DNA of 64,000 nt from Auanema rhodensis. Its lineage: Eukaryota > Nematoda > Chromadorea > Rhabditida > Rhabditidae. Shown here one piece after another: positions 10,037-22,900 of this stretch (within the stretch, counting starts at the first letter, position 1; each line of letters begins with the position of its first letter). The notes beneath the pieces are model-generated. The model was not told where the DNA came from, ran no database searches, and saw only the letters and a list, made by a program, of their open reading frames with translations. The DNA is taken from NCBI GenBank assembly GCA_964057225.1, contig OZ059896.1:3224001-3288000 (forward strand). Reading direction: 5' to 3'. Position numbers and translations under genes: made by a program.

Positions 10037-10273
10037 CGTGGAATAGAAACATGTGAGGCATTAGATATGATCACTGTTGTTGTTATCAACATGAAAGCAT
10101 AATTAATGAAATTCATAAAAAAAAATAGAGATGGATATGGAGTATCAAAGATAGGGATTCTCCTTTACATAACAGCGAAACATATCATATCAATTATCAT
10201 TACATAGCAAAAAAAGACAAGACAGACACAGTATTATATTATAAATCATTATGAATACATCAAATTTAAATGT
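10037..10273. other. Single-copy AT-rich sequence
   Basis: The longest stretch that matches neither satellite. I recognise no gene: no ATG-started frame of useful length, and no tRNA or snRNA motif. It contains a small inverted repeat, GTTG-TTAT-CAAC, near 10078-10090. On the minus strand it lies just downstream of the histone stem-loop, where a purine-rich U7-binding element would be expected, but I see no clear one. Confidence 0.6.
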
Positions 10274-10289
10274 GGCCCTAAAGAGGGCC
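10274..10289 (-). promoter_or_regulatory. Histone mRNA 3' stem-loop
   Basis: Minus strand: GGCCCT, loop CTTT, AGGGCC, a perfect 6-bp stem with a 4-base loop, flanked by CCAAC before and ACA after. The stem, the loop size and both flanks match the animal replication-dependent histone 3' element bound by SLBP, which directs cleavage without polyadenylation. The usual loop is TTTC or TTTA. CTTT is different and may be lineage-specific or a sign of decay. The coding region that should lie before it is missing: 24 bp of 3'-UTR-like sequence are followed at once by satellite B. It is on the same strand as the H4 fragments but upstream of them, so it belonged to another gene of the cluster or was moved. 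Confidence 0.75.
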
Positions 10290-10316
10290 GTTGGGTTGTT
10301 GATTAGAAGTTGAAGT

Positions 10317-11171
10317 AAATCTGATAACACAGATCGACGCAGCTTAAAAATCCGCATCGAATGCACTATACTACATGGAGAAACGCTCAATACAAAAATT
10401 AGTTATGATCGTTTGAAAAATGATGCATTAGTGTATGTTGAGTTTCCATGTACACTCAACATTGCTTCCAAAAACATTTTGACAAAAAGTTTCCCGAAAA
10501 ATTACAAAATAATTTCACAAAAAGTAGATGTTTTTAGATTTCTTTTTTCAAGACAAAGACGATGGACATTGTTATTCAACGAAAAAATTAATTCTTCAGG
10601 GTGAAAATCGAGGATATAAGTGTGAACTTATATCAGTTGATATCTCGGTGCATTTTTGAGCTAGCGCAAATCTGATAACACAGATCGACGCAGCTTAAAA
10701 GTCCGCATCGAATGCACTATACTACATTAAGAAAAGCTTAATACAAAAATTAGTTATGATCGTTTGAAAAATGATGCATTAGTGTAGGTTGCGTTTCCAT
10801 GTACACTCAAAATTGCTTCCAAAAACATTTTGACAAAAATTTTTTCGAAAAATTTCAAAATAATTTAGCGAAAAGTAGGTGTTTCTAGATTCCTTTTTTC
10901 GAGGCAAAAACGATGAACAATGTTATTCAACGAAAAAATTAATTCTTCAGGGTGAAAATCGAGGATATAAGTGTGAACTTATATTGACAAAATTTTTTCG
11001 AAAAATTTCAAAATAATTTCGCAAAAAGTAGATGTTTTTAGATTCCTTTTTTTGAGGCAAAAACGATGGACAATGTTATCCAACGAAAAAATTAATTCTT
11101 CAGGGTGAAAATCGAGGATATAAGTGTGAACTTATATCAGTTGATATCTCGGTGCATTTTTAAGCTAGCGG
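10317..11171 (+). repeat. Divergent left edge of satellite B with a half monomer
   Basis: Monomer 1 (10317-10667) is full length. Monomer 2 (10668-10984) stops inside its hairpin at ACTTATAT, and the next base already belongs to the TGACAAAATTTTTTCG region of a following monomer, leaving a 187-bp remnant at 10985-11171. Edge monomers carry private changes such as TTGAGCTAGCG, AAAAGTAGGTG and TTTCCCG. The first full-length regular monomer starts at 11172. Confidence 0.9.
10613..10634 (+). repeat. Conserved 9-bp inverted repeat (representative copy)
   Basis: GATATAAGT, loop GTGA, ACTTATATC, a perfect 9-bp stem. The same 22 bases recur in the monomers throughout the array. One exception noticed is at about 60252, where the first stem base is A. 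It is followed at once by a second dyad, ATATCA-GT-TGATAT, whose inner G is A in many monomers. As RNA it would form a hairpin with a GNRA-type tetraloop. No function is known to me. Confidence 0.85.
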
Positions 11172-12926
11172 AAATCTGATAACACAGATCGACGCAGCTT
11201 AAAAGTCCGCATCGAATGCATTATACTACATGGAGAAACGCTCATCACAAAAATTAGTTATGATCGTTTGAAAAATGATGCATTAGTGTATGTTGAGTTT
11301 CCATGTACACTCAAAATTGCTTCCAAAAACATTTTGACAAAAATTTTTTCGAAAAATTTCAAAATAATTTAGCAAAAAGTAGATGTTTTTAGATTCCTTC
11401 TTTCAAGGCAAAAACGATGGACAATGTTATTCAACGAAAAAATTAATTCTTCAGGGTGAAAATCGAGGATATAAGTGTGAACTTATATCAGTTGATATCT
11501 CGGTGCATTTTTAAGCTAGCGCAAATCTGATAACATAGATCGACGCAGCTTAAAAGTCCGCATCGAATGCACTATACTACATTAAGAAAAGCTTAATACA
11601 AAAATTAGTTATGATCGTTTGAAAAATGATGCATTAGTGTATGTTGAGTTTCCATGTACACTCAAAATTGCTTCCAAAAACATTTTGACAAAAATTTTTT
11701 CGAAAAATTTCAAAATAATTTAGCAAAAAGTAGATGTTTTTAGATTCCTTCTTTCAAGGCAAAAACGATGGACAATGTTATTCAACGAAAAAATTAATTC
11801 TTCAGGGTGAAAATCGAGGATATAAGTGTGAACTTATATCAGTTAATATCTCGGTGCATTTTTAAGCTAGCGCAAATCTGATAACACAGATCGACGCAGC
11901 TTAAAAATCCGCATCGAATGCACTATATTACATAGAGAAACGCTCAATACAAAAATTAGTTATGATCGTTTGAAAAATGATGCATTAGTGTATGTTGAGT
12001 TTCCATGTACACTCAACATTGCTTCCAAAAACATTTTGACAAAAATTTTTTCGAAAAATTTCAAAATAATTTAGCAAAAAGTAGATGTTTTTAGATTCCT
12101 TCTTTCAAGGCAAAAACGATGGACAATGTTATTCAACGAAAAAATTAATTCTTCAGGGTGAAAATCGAGGATATAAGTGTGAACTTATATCAGTTGATAT
12201 CTCGGTGCATTTTTAAGCTAGCGCAAATCTGATAACATAGATCGACGCAGCTTAAAAATCCGCATCGAATGCACTATACTACATGGAGAAACGCTCATCA
12301 CAAAAATTAGTTATGATCGTTTGAAAAATGATGCATTAGTGTATGTTGAGTTTCCATGTACACTCTACATTGCTTCCAAAAACATTTTGACAAAAATTTT
12401 TTCGAAAAATTTCAAAATAATTTAGCAAAAAGTAGATGTTTTTAGATTCCTTTTTTCAAGGCAAAAACGATGGACAATGTTATCCAACGAAAAAATTAAT
12501 TCTTCAGGGTGAAAATCGAGGATATAAGTGTGAACTTATATCAGTTGATATATCGGTGCATTTTTAAGCTAGCGGAAATCTGATAACACAGATCGACGCA
12601 GCTTAAAAGTCCGCATCGAATGCACTATACTACATTAAGAAAAGCTTAATACAAAAATTAGTTATGATCGTTTGAAAAATGATGCATTAGTGTATGTTGA
12701 GTTTCCATGTACACTCAAAATTGCTTCCAAAAACATTTTGACAAAAATTTTTTCGAAAAATTTCAAAATAATTTAGCAAAAAGTAGATGTTTTTAGATTC
12801 CTTTTTTCGAGGCAAAAACGATGGACAATGTTATTCAACGAAAAAATTAATTCTTCAGGGTGAAAATCGAGGATATAAGTGTGAACTTATATCAGTTGAT
12901 ATCTCGGTGCATTTTTAAGCTAGCGC

Positions 12927-15030
12927 AAATCTGATAACACAGATCGAAGCAGCTTAAAAATCCGCATCGAATGCATTATACTACATGGAGAAACGCTCAT
13001 CACAAAAATTAGTTATGATCGTTTGAAAAATGATGCATTAGTGTATGTTGAGTTTCCATGTACACTCAACATTGCTTCCAAAAACATTTTGACAAAACTT
13101 TTTCGAAAAATTTCAAAATAATTTCGCAAAAAGTAGATGTTTTTAGATTCCTTTTTTTGAGGCAAAAACGATGGACAATGTTATTCAACGAAAAAATTAA
13201 TTCTTCAGGGTGAAAATCGAGGATATAAGTGTGAACTTATATCAGTTAATATCTCGGTGCATTTTTAAGCTAGCGCAAATCTGATAACACAGATCGACGC
13301 AGCTTAAAAAACCGCATCGAATGCACTATATTACATTGAGAAAAGCTTAATACAAAAATTAGTTATGATCGTTTGAAAAATGATGCATTAGTGTATGTTG
13401 AGTTTCCATGTACACTCAAAATTGCTTCCAAAAACATTTTGACAAAAATTTTTTCGAAAAATTTCAAAATAATTTAGCAAAAAGTAGATGTTTTTAGATT
13501 CCATCTTTCAAGGCAAAAACGATGGACAATGTTATTCAACGAAAAAATTAATTCTTCAGGGTGAAAATCGAGGATATAAGTGTGAACTTATATCAGTTGA
13601 TATCTCGGTGCATTTTTAAGCTAGCGCAAATCTGATAACACAGATCGAAGCAGCTTAAAAATCCGCATCGAATGCATTATACTACATGGAGAAACGCTCA
13701 TCACAAAAATTAGTTATGATCGTTTGAAAAATGATGCATTAGTGTATGTTGAGTTTCCATGTACACTCAACATTGCTTCCAAAAACATTTTGACAAAAAT
13801 TTTTTCGAAAAATTTCAAAATAATTTAGCAAAAAGTAGATGTTTTTAGATTCCTTTTTTCGAGGCAAAAACGATGGACAATGTTATTCAACGAAAAAATT
13901 AATTCTTCAGGGTGAAAATCGAGGATATAAGTGTGAACTTATATCAGTTGATATCTCGGTGCATTTTTAAGCTAGCGCAAATCTGATAACACAGATCGAA
14001 GCAGCTTAAAAATCCGCATCGAATGCATTATACTACATGGAGAAACGCTCATCACAAAAATTAGTTATGATCGTTTGAAAAATGATGCATTAGTGTATGT
14101 TGAGTTTCCATGTACACTCAACATTGCTTCCAAAAACATTTTGACAAAACTTTTTCGAAAAATTTCAAAATAATTTCGCAAAAAGTAGATGTTTTTAGAT
14201 TCCTTTTTTTGAGGCAAAAACGATGGACAATGTTATTCAACGAAAAAATTAATTCTTCAGGGTGAAAATCGAGGATATAAGTGTGAACTTATATCAGTTA
14301 ATATCTCGGTGCATTTTTAAGCTAGCGCAAATCTGATAACACAGATCGACGCAGCTTAAAAAACCGCATCGAATGCACTATATTACATTGAGAAAAGCTT
14401 AATACAAAAATTAGTTATGATCGTTTGAAAAATGATGCATTAGTGTATGTTGAGTTTCCATGTACACTCAAAATTGCTTCCAAAAACATTTTGACAAAAA
14501 TTTTTTCGAAAAATTTCAAAATAATTTAGCAAAAAGTAGATGTTTTTAGATTCCATCTTTCAAGGCAAAAACGATGGACAATGTTATTCAACGAAAAAAT
14601 TAATTCTTCAGGGTGAAAATCGAGGATATAAGTGTGAACTTATATCAGTTGATATCTCGGTGCATTTTTAAGCTAGCGCAAATCTGATAACACAGATCGA
14701 AGCAGCTTAAAAATCCGCATCGAATGCATTATACTACATGGAGAAACGCTCATCACAAAAATTAGTTATGATCGTTTGAAAAATGATGCATTAGTGTATG
14801 TTGAGTTTCCATGTACACTCAACATTGCTTCCAAAAACATTTTGACAAAAATTTTTTCGAAAAATTTCAAAATAATTTAGCAAAAAGTAGATGTTTTTAG
14901 ATTCCATCTTTCAAGGCAAAAACGATGGACAATGTTATTCAACGAAAAAATTAATTCTTCAGGGTGAAAATCGAGGATATAAGTGTGAACTTATATCAGT
15001 TAATATCTCGGTGCATTTTTAAGCTAGCGC
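12927..15030 (+). repeat. Satellite B 3-mer, tandem duplicate (period 1,052 bp)
   Basis: Copies 12927-13978 and 13979-15030. Each has the order GAAGCAG with AAACTTTTTCG, then AAAACCGC with CCATCTTTC, then GAAGCAG with ACATGGAG. The rare AAACTTTTTCG variant recurs at exactly 1,052 bp (13091 and 14143). The third members differ at a few sites, suggesting later exchange. Confidence 0.85.
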
Positions 15031-17136
15031 AAATCTGATAACACAGATCGACGCAGCTTAAAAATCCGCATCGAATGCACTATATTACATTGAGGAAAGC
15101 TTAATACAAAAATTAGTTATGATCGTTTGAAAAATGATGCATTAGTGTATGTTGAGTTTCCATGTACACTCAACATTGCTTCCAAAAACATTTTGACAAA
15201 AATTTTTTCGAAAAATTTCAAAATAATTTAGCAAAAAGTAGATGTTTTTAGATTCCTTCTTTCAAGGCAAAAACGATGGACAATGTTATTCAACGAAAAA
15301 ATTAATTCTTCAGGGTGAAAATCGAGGATATAAGTGTGAACTTATATCAGTTGATATCTCGGTGCATTTTTAAGCTAGCGCAAATCTGATAACATAGATC
15401 GACGCAGCTTAAAAGTCCGCATCGAATGCACTATATTACATTGAGGAAAGCTTAATACAAAAATTAGTTATGATCGTTTGAAAAATGATGCATTAGTGTA
15501 TGTTGAGTTTCCATGTACACTCAACATTGCTTCCAAAAACATTTTGACAAAAATTTTTTCGAAAAATTTCAAAATAATTTAGCAAAAAGTAGATGTTTTT
15601 AGATTCCTTCTTTCAAGGCAAAAACGATGGACAATGTTATTCAACGAAAAAATTAATTCTTCAGGGTGAAAATCGAGGATATAAGTGTGAACTTATATCA
15701 GTTAATATCTCGGTGCATTTTTAAGCTAGCGCAAATCTGATAACACAGATCGACGCAGCTTAAAAATCCGCATCGAATGCACTATATTACATTGAGGAAA
15801 GCTTAATACAAAAATTAGTTATGATCGTTTGAAAAATGATGCATTAGTGTATGTTGAGTTTCCATGTACACTCAACATTGCTTCCAAAAACATTTTGACA
15901 AAAATTTTTTCGAAAAATTTCAAAATAATTTAGCAAAAAGTAGATGTTTTTAGATTCCTTCTTTCAAGGCAAAAACGATGGACAATGTTATTCAACGAAA
16001 AAATTAATTCTTCAGGGTGAAAATCGAGGATATAAGTGTGAACTTATATCAGTTAATATCTCGGTGCATTTTTAAGCTAGCGCAAATCTGATAACACAGA
16101 TCGACGCAGCTTAAAAATCCGCATCGAATGCACTATATTACATTGAGGAAAGCTTAATACAAAAATTAGTTATGATCGTTTGAAAAATGATGCATTAGTG
16201 TATGTTGAGTTTCCATGTACACTCAACATTGCTTCCAAAAACATTTTGACAAAAATTTTTTCGAAAAATTTCAAAATAATTTAGCAAAAAGTAGATGTTT
16301 TTAGATTCCTTCTTTCAAGGCAAAAACGATGGACAATGTTATTCAACGAAAAAATTAATTCTTCAGGGTGAAAATCGAGGATATAAGTGTGAACTTATAT
16401 CAGTTGATATCTCGGTGCATTTTTAAGCTAGCGCAAATCTGATAACATAGATCGACGCAGCTTAAAAGTCCGCATCGAATGCACTATATTACATTGAGGA
16501 AAGCTTAATACAAAAATTAGTTATGATCGTTTGAAAAATGATGCATTAGTGTATGTTGAGTTTCCATGTACACTCAACATTGCTTCCAAAAACATTTTGA
16601 CAAAAATTTTTTCGAAAAATTTCAAAATAATTTAGCAAAAAGTAGATGTTTTTAGATTCCTTCTTTCAAGGCAAAAACGATGGACAATGTTATTCAACGA
16701 AAAAATTAATTCTTCAGGGTGAAAATCGAGGATATAAGTGTGAACTTATATCAGTTGATATCTCGGTGCATTTTTAAGCTAGCGCAAATCTGATAACACA
16801 GATCGAAGCAGCTTAAAAATCCGCATCGAATGCACTATAATAGATTAAGAAACGCTCAATACAAAAATTAGTTATGATCGTTTGAAAAATGATGCATTAG
16901 TGTATGTTGAGTTTCCATGTACACTCGAAATTGCTTCCAAAAACATTTTGACAAAAATTTTTTCGAAAAATTTCAAAATAATTTAGCAAAAAGTAGATGT
17001 TTTTAGATTCCTTTTTTCAAGGCAAAAACGATGGACAATGTTATTTAACGAAAAAATTAATTTTTCAGGGTGAAAATCGAGGATATAAGTGTGAACTTAT
17101 ATCAGTTGATATCTCGGTGCATTTTTAAGCTAGCGC

Positions 17137-19944
17137 AAATCTAATAACACAGATCGACGCAGCTTAAAAATCCGCATCGAATGCACTATATTGCATTGAG
17201 GAAAGCTTAATACAAAAATTAGTTATGATTGTTTGAAAAATGATGCATTAGTGTATGTTGAGTTTCCATGTACACTCAAAATTGCTTCCAAAAACATTTT
17301 GACAAAAATTTTTTCGAAAAATTTCAAAATAATTTAGCAAAAAGTAGATGTTTTTAGATTCCTTTTTTCGAGGCAAAAACGATGGACAATGTTATTCAAC
17401 GAAAAAATTAATTCTTCAGGGTGAAAATCGAGGATATAAGTGTGAACTTATATCAGTTGATATCTCGGTGCATTTTTAAGCTAGCGCAAATCTGATAACA
17501 CAGATCGAAGCAGCTTAAAAATCCGCATCGAATGCACTATAATAGATTAAGAAAAGCTTAATACAAAAATTAGTTACGATCGTTTGAAAAATGATGCATT
17601 AGTGTATGTTGAGTTTCCATGTACACTCAACATTGCTTCCAAAAACATTTTGACAAAAATTTTTTCGAAAAATTTCAAAATAATTTAGCAAAAAGTAGAT
17701 GTTTTTAGATTCCTTCTTTCAAGGCAAAAACGATGGACAATGTTATTCAACGAAAAAATTAATTCTTCAGGGTGAAAATCGAGGATATAAGTGTGAACTT
17801 ATATCAGTTGATATCTCGGTGCATTTTTAAGCTAGCGCAAATCTGATAACACAGATCGAAGCAGCTTAAAAATCCGCATCGAATGCACTATAATAGATTA
17901 AGAAACGCTCAATACAAAAATTAGTTATGATCGTTTGAAAAATGATGCATTAGTGTATGTTGAGTTTCCATGTACACTCAAAATTGCTTCCAAAAACATT
18001 TTGACAAAAATTTTTTCGAAAAATTTCAAAATAATTTAGCAAAAAGTAGATGTTTTTAGATTCCTTTTTTCAAGGCAAAAACGATGGACAATGTTATTTA
18101 ACGAAAAAATTAATTCTTCAGGGTGAAAATCGAGGATATAAGTGTGAACTTATATCAGTTGATATCTCGGTGCATTTTTAAGCTAGCGCAAATCTGATAA
18201 CACAGATCGAAGCAGCTTAAAAATCCGCATCGAATGCACTATAATAGATTAAGAAACGCTCAATACAAAAATTAGTTATGATCGTTTGAAAAATGATGCA
18301 TTAGTGTATGTTGAGTTTCCATGTACACTCAAAATTGCTTCCAAAAACATTTTGACAAAAATTTTTTCGAAAAATTTCAAAATAATTTAGCAAAAAGTAG
18401 ATGTTTTTAGATTCCTTTTTTCAAGGCAAAAACGATGGACAATGTTATTTAACGAAAAAATTAATTCTTCAGGGTGAAAATCGAGGATATAAGTGTGAAC
18501 TTATATCAGTTGATATCTCGGTGCATTTTTAAGCTAGCGCAAATCTAATAACACAGATCGACGCAGCTTAAAAATCCGCATCGAATGCACTATATTACAT
18601 TGAGGAAAGCTTAATACAAAAATTAGTTATGATTGTTTGAAAAATGATGCATTAGTGTATGTTGAGTTTCCATGTACACTCAAAATTGCTTCCAAAAACA
18701 TTTTGACAAAAATTTTTTCGAAAAATTTCAAAATAATTTAGCAAAAAGTAGATGTTTTTAGATTCCTTTTTTCGAGGCAAAAACGATGGACAATGTTATT
18801 CAACGAAAAAATTAATTCTTCAGGGTGAAAATCGAGGATATAAGTGTGAACTTATATCAGTTGATATCTCGGTGCATTTTTAAGCTAGCGCAAATCTGAT
18901 AACACAGATCGAAGCAGCTTAAAAATCCGCATCGAATGCACTATAATACATTAAGAAAAGCTTAATACAAAAATTAGTTACGATCGTTTGAAAAATGATG
19001 CATTAGTGTATGTTGAGTTTCCATGTACACTCAACATTGCTTCCAAAAACATTTTGACAAAAATTTTTTCGAAAAATTTCAAAATAATTTAGCAAAAAGT
19101 AGATGTTTTTAGATTCCTTCTTTCAAGGCAAAAACGATGGACAATGTTATTCAACGAAAAAATTAATTCTTCAGGGTGAAAATCGAGGATATAAGTGTGA
19201 ACTTATATCAGTTGATATCTCGGTGCATTTTTAAGCTAGCGCAAATCTGATAACACAGATCGAAGCAGCTTAAAACTCCGCATCGAATGCACTATAATAA
19301 ATTAAGAAACGCTCAATACAAAAATTAGTTATGATCGTTTGAAAAATGATGCATTAGTGTATGTTGAGTTTCCATGTACACTCAAAATTGCTTCCAAAAA
19401 CATTTTGACAAAAATTTTTTCGAAAAATTTCAAAATAATTTAGCAAAAAGTAGATGTTTTTAGATTCCTTTTTTCAAGGCAAAAACGATGGACAATGTTA
19501 TTTAACGAAAAAATTAATTCTTCAGGGTGAAAATCGAGGATATAAGTGTGAACTTATATCAGTTGATATCTCGGTGCATTTTTAAGCTAGCGCAAATCTG
19601 ATAACACAGATCGAAGCAGCTTAAAAATCCGCATCGAATGCACTATAATAGATTAAGAAACGCTCAATACAAAAATTAGTTATGATCGTTTGAAAAATGA
19701 TGCATTAGTGTATGTTGAGTTTCCATGTACACTCAAAATTGCTTCCAAAAACATTTTGACAAAAATTTTTTCGAAAAATTTCAAAATAATTTAGCAAAAA
19801 GTAGATGTTTTTAGATTCCTTTTTTCAAGGCAAAAACGATGGACAATGTTATTTAACGAAAAAATTAATTCTTCAGGGTGAAAATCGAGGATATAAGTGT
19901 GAACTTATATCAGTTGATATCTCGGTGCATTTTTAAGCTAGCGC
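17137..19944 (+). repeat. Satellite B 4-mer, tandem duplicate (period 1,404 bp)
   Basis: Copies 17137-18540 and 18541-19944. Linked markers recur in order: CTAATAACAC with GATTGTTTG, then GAAAAGC with TTACGATCG (17571 and 18975), then two monomers with ATTAAGAAACG and TTATTTAACG. A third copy starts at 19945 and then leaves the pattern. Confidence 0.85.
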
Positions 19945-22900
19945 AAATCTAATAACACAGATCGACGCAGCTTAAAAATCCGCATCGAATGCACTATATT
20001 ACATTGAGGAAAGCTTAATACAAAAATTAGTTATGATTGTTTGAAAAATGATGCATTAGTGTATGTTGAGTTTCCATGTACACTCAAAATTGCTTCCAAA
20101 AACATTTTGACAAAAATTTTTTCGAAAAATTTCAAAATAATTTAGCAAAAAGTAGATGTTTTTAGATTCCTTTTTTCGAGGCAAAAACGATGGACAATGT
20201 TATTCAACGAAAAAATTAATTCTTCAGGGTGAAAATCGAGGATATAAGTGTGAACTTATATCAGTTGATATCTCGGTGCATTTTTAAGCTAGCGCAAATC
20301 TGATAACACAGATCGAAGCAGCTTAAAAATCCGCATCGAATGCACTATAATACATTAAGAAACGCTCAATACAAAAATTAGTTATGATCGTTTGAAAAAT
20401 GATGCATTAGTGTATGTTGAGTTTCCATGTACACTCAAAATTGCTTCCAAAAACATTTTGACAAAAATTTTTTCGAAAAATTTCAAAATAATTTAGCAAA
20501 AAGTAGATGTTTTTAGATTCCTTTTTTCAAGGCAAAAACGATGGACAATGTTATTCAACGAAAAAATTAATTCTTCAGGGTGAAAATCGAGGATATAAGT
20601 GTGAACTTATATCAGTTGATATCTCGGTGCATTTTTAAGCTAGCGCAAATCTGATAACACAGATCGACGCAGCTTAAAAATCCGCATCGAATGCACTATA
20701 TTACATTGAGGAAAGCTTAATACAAAAATTAGTTATGATTGTTTGAAAAATGATGCATTAGTGTATGTTGAGTTTCCATGTACACTCAAAATTGCTTCCA
20801 AAAACATTTTGACAAAAATTTTTTCGAAAAATTTCAAAATAATTTAGCGAGAAGTAGATGTTTTTAGATTCCTTCTTTCAAGGCAAAAACGATGGACAAT
20901 GTTATTCAACGAAAAAATTAATTCTTCAGGGTGAAAATCGAGGATATAAGTGTGAACTTATATCAGTTGATATCTCGGTGCATTTTTAAGCTAGCGCAAA
21001 TCTAATAACACAGATCGAAGCAGCTTAAAAATCCGCATCGAATGCACTATATTACATTGAGGAAAGCTTAATACAAAAATTAGTTATGATTGTTTGAAAA
21101 ATGATGCATTAGTGTATGTTGAGTTTCCATGTACACTCAAAATTGCTTCCAAAAACATTTTGACAAAAATTTTTTCGAAAAATTTCAAAATAATTTAGCG
21201 AGAAGTAGATGTTTTTAGATTCCTTCTTTCAAGGCAAAAACGATGGACAATGTTATTCAACGAAAAAATTAATTCTTCAGGGTGAAAATCGAGGATATAA
21301 GTGTGAACTTATATCAGTTGATATCTCGGTGCATTTTTAAGCTAGCGCAAATCTAATAACACAGATCGAAGCAGCTTAAAAATCCGCATCGAATGCACTA
21401 TATTACATTGAGGAAAGCTTAATACAAAAATTAGTTATGATTGTTTGAAAAATGATGCATTAGTGTATGTTGAGTTTCCATGTACACTCAAAATTGCTTC
21501 CAAAAACATTTTGACAAAAATTTTTTCGAAAAATTTCAAAATAATTTAGCAAAAAGTAGATGTTTTTAGATTCCTTCTTTCAAGGCAAAAACGATGGACA
21601 ATGTTATTCAACGAAAAAATTAATTCTTCAGGGTGAAAATCGAGGATATAAGTGTGAACTTATATCAGTTGATATCTCGGTGCATTTTTAAGCTAGCGCA
21701 AATCTAATAACACAGATCGAAGCAGCTTAAAAATCCGCATCGAATGCACTATATTACATTGAGGAAAGCTTAATACAAAAATTAGTTATGATTGTTTGAA
21801 AAATTATGCATTAGTGTATGTTGAGTTTCCATGTACACTCAAAATTGCTTCCAAAAACATTTTGACAAAAATTTTTTCGAAAAATTTCAAGATAATTTAG
21901 CAAAAAGTAGATGTTTTTAGATTCCTTTTTTCGAGGCAAAAACGATGGACAATGTTATTCAACGAAAAAATTAATTCTTCAGGGTGAAAATCGAGGATAT
22001 AAGTGTGAACTTATATCAGTTGATATCTCGGTGCATTTTTAAGCTAGCGCAAATCTGATAACACAGATCGAAGCAGCTTAAAAATCCGCATCGAATGCAC
22101 TATAATACATTAAGAAACGCTCAATACAAAAATTAGTTATGATCGTTTGAAAAATGATGCATTAGTGTATGTTGAGTTTCCATGTACACTCAAAATTGCT
22201 TCCAAAAACATTTTGACAAAAATTTTTTCGAAAAATTTCAAAATAATTTAGCAAAAAGTACATGTTTTTAGATTCCTTTTTTCAAGGCAAAAACGATGGA
22301 CAATGTTATTCAACGAAAAAATTAATTCTTCAGGGTGAAAATCGAGGATATAAGTGTGAACTTATATCAGTTGATATCTCGGTGCATTTTTAAGCTAACG
22401 CAAATCTGATAACACAGATCGACGCAGCTTAAAAATCCGCATCGAATGCACTATATTACATTGAGGAAAGCTTAATACAAAAATTAGTTATGATTGTTTG
22501 AAAAATGATGCATTAGTGTATGTTGAGTTTCCATGTACACTCAAAATTGCTTCCAAAAACATTTTGACAAAAATTTTTTCGAAAAATTTCAAGATAATTT
22601 AGCAAAAAGTAGATGTTTTTAGATTCCTTTTTTCGAGGCAAAAACGATGGACAATGTTATTCAACGAAAAAATTAATTCTTCAGGGTGAAAATCGAGGAT
22701 ATAAGTGTGAACTTATATCAGTTGATATCTCGGTGCATTTTTAAGCTAGCGCAAATCTGATAACACAGATCGAAGCAGCTTAAAAATCCGCATCGAATGC
22801 ACTATAATACATTAAGAAACGCTCAATACAAAAATTAGTTATGATCGTTTGAAAAATGATGCATTAGTGTATGTTGAGTTTCCATGTACACTCAAAATTG

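Noticed and set aside
10190-10390. 66-residue minus-strand frame across the satellite B junction
   Set aside because: It begins with TTG, spans half a satellite monomer and the histone stem-loop, and has no family resemblance.
10570-10590. Possible CENP-B box (minus strand TTCGTTGAATAA)
   Set aside because: It matches the TTCG and central A positions but lacks the required CGGG. Not supported.
10413-10604. 63-residue open frame in satellite B, open in about a dozen monomers
   Set aside because: It starts with TTG and not ATG, is broken by TAG (TTTAGC) or by length changes in most monomers, and has no recognisable domain. It is open only in the TTTCGC haplotypes without the 2-bp loss.
10585-10605. 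Possible hammerhead ribozyme core (minus strand CCTGAAGAATTAATT)
   Set aside because: CTGAAGA fits CUGANGA, but no stem II closed by an adjacent GAAA, and no matching cleavage triplet or stem III, follows.
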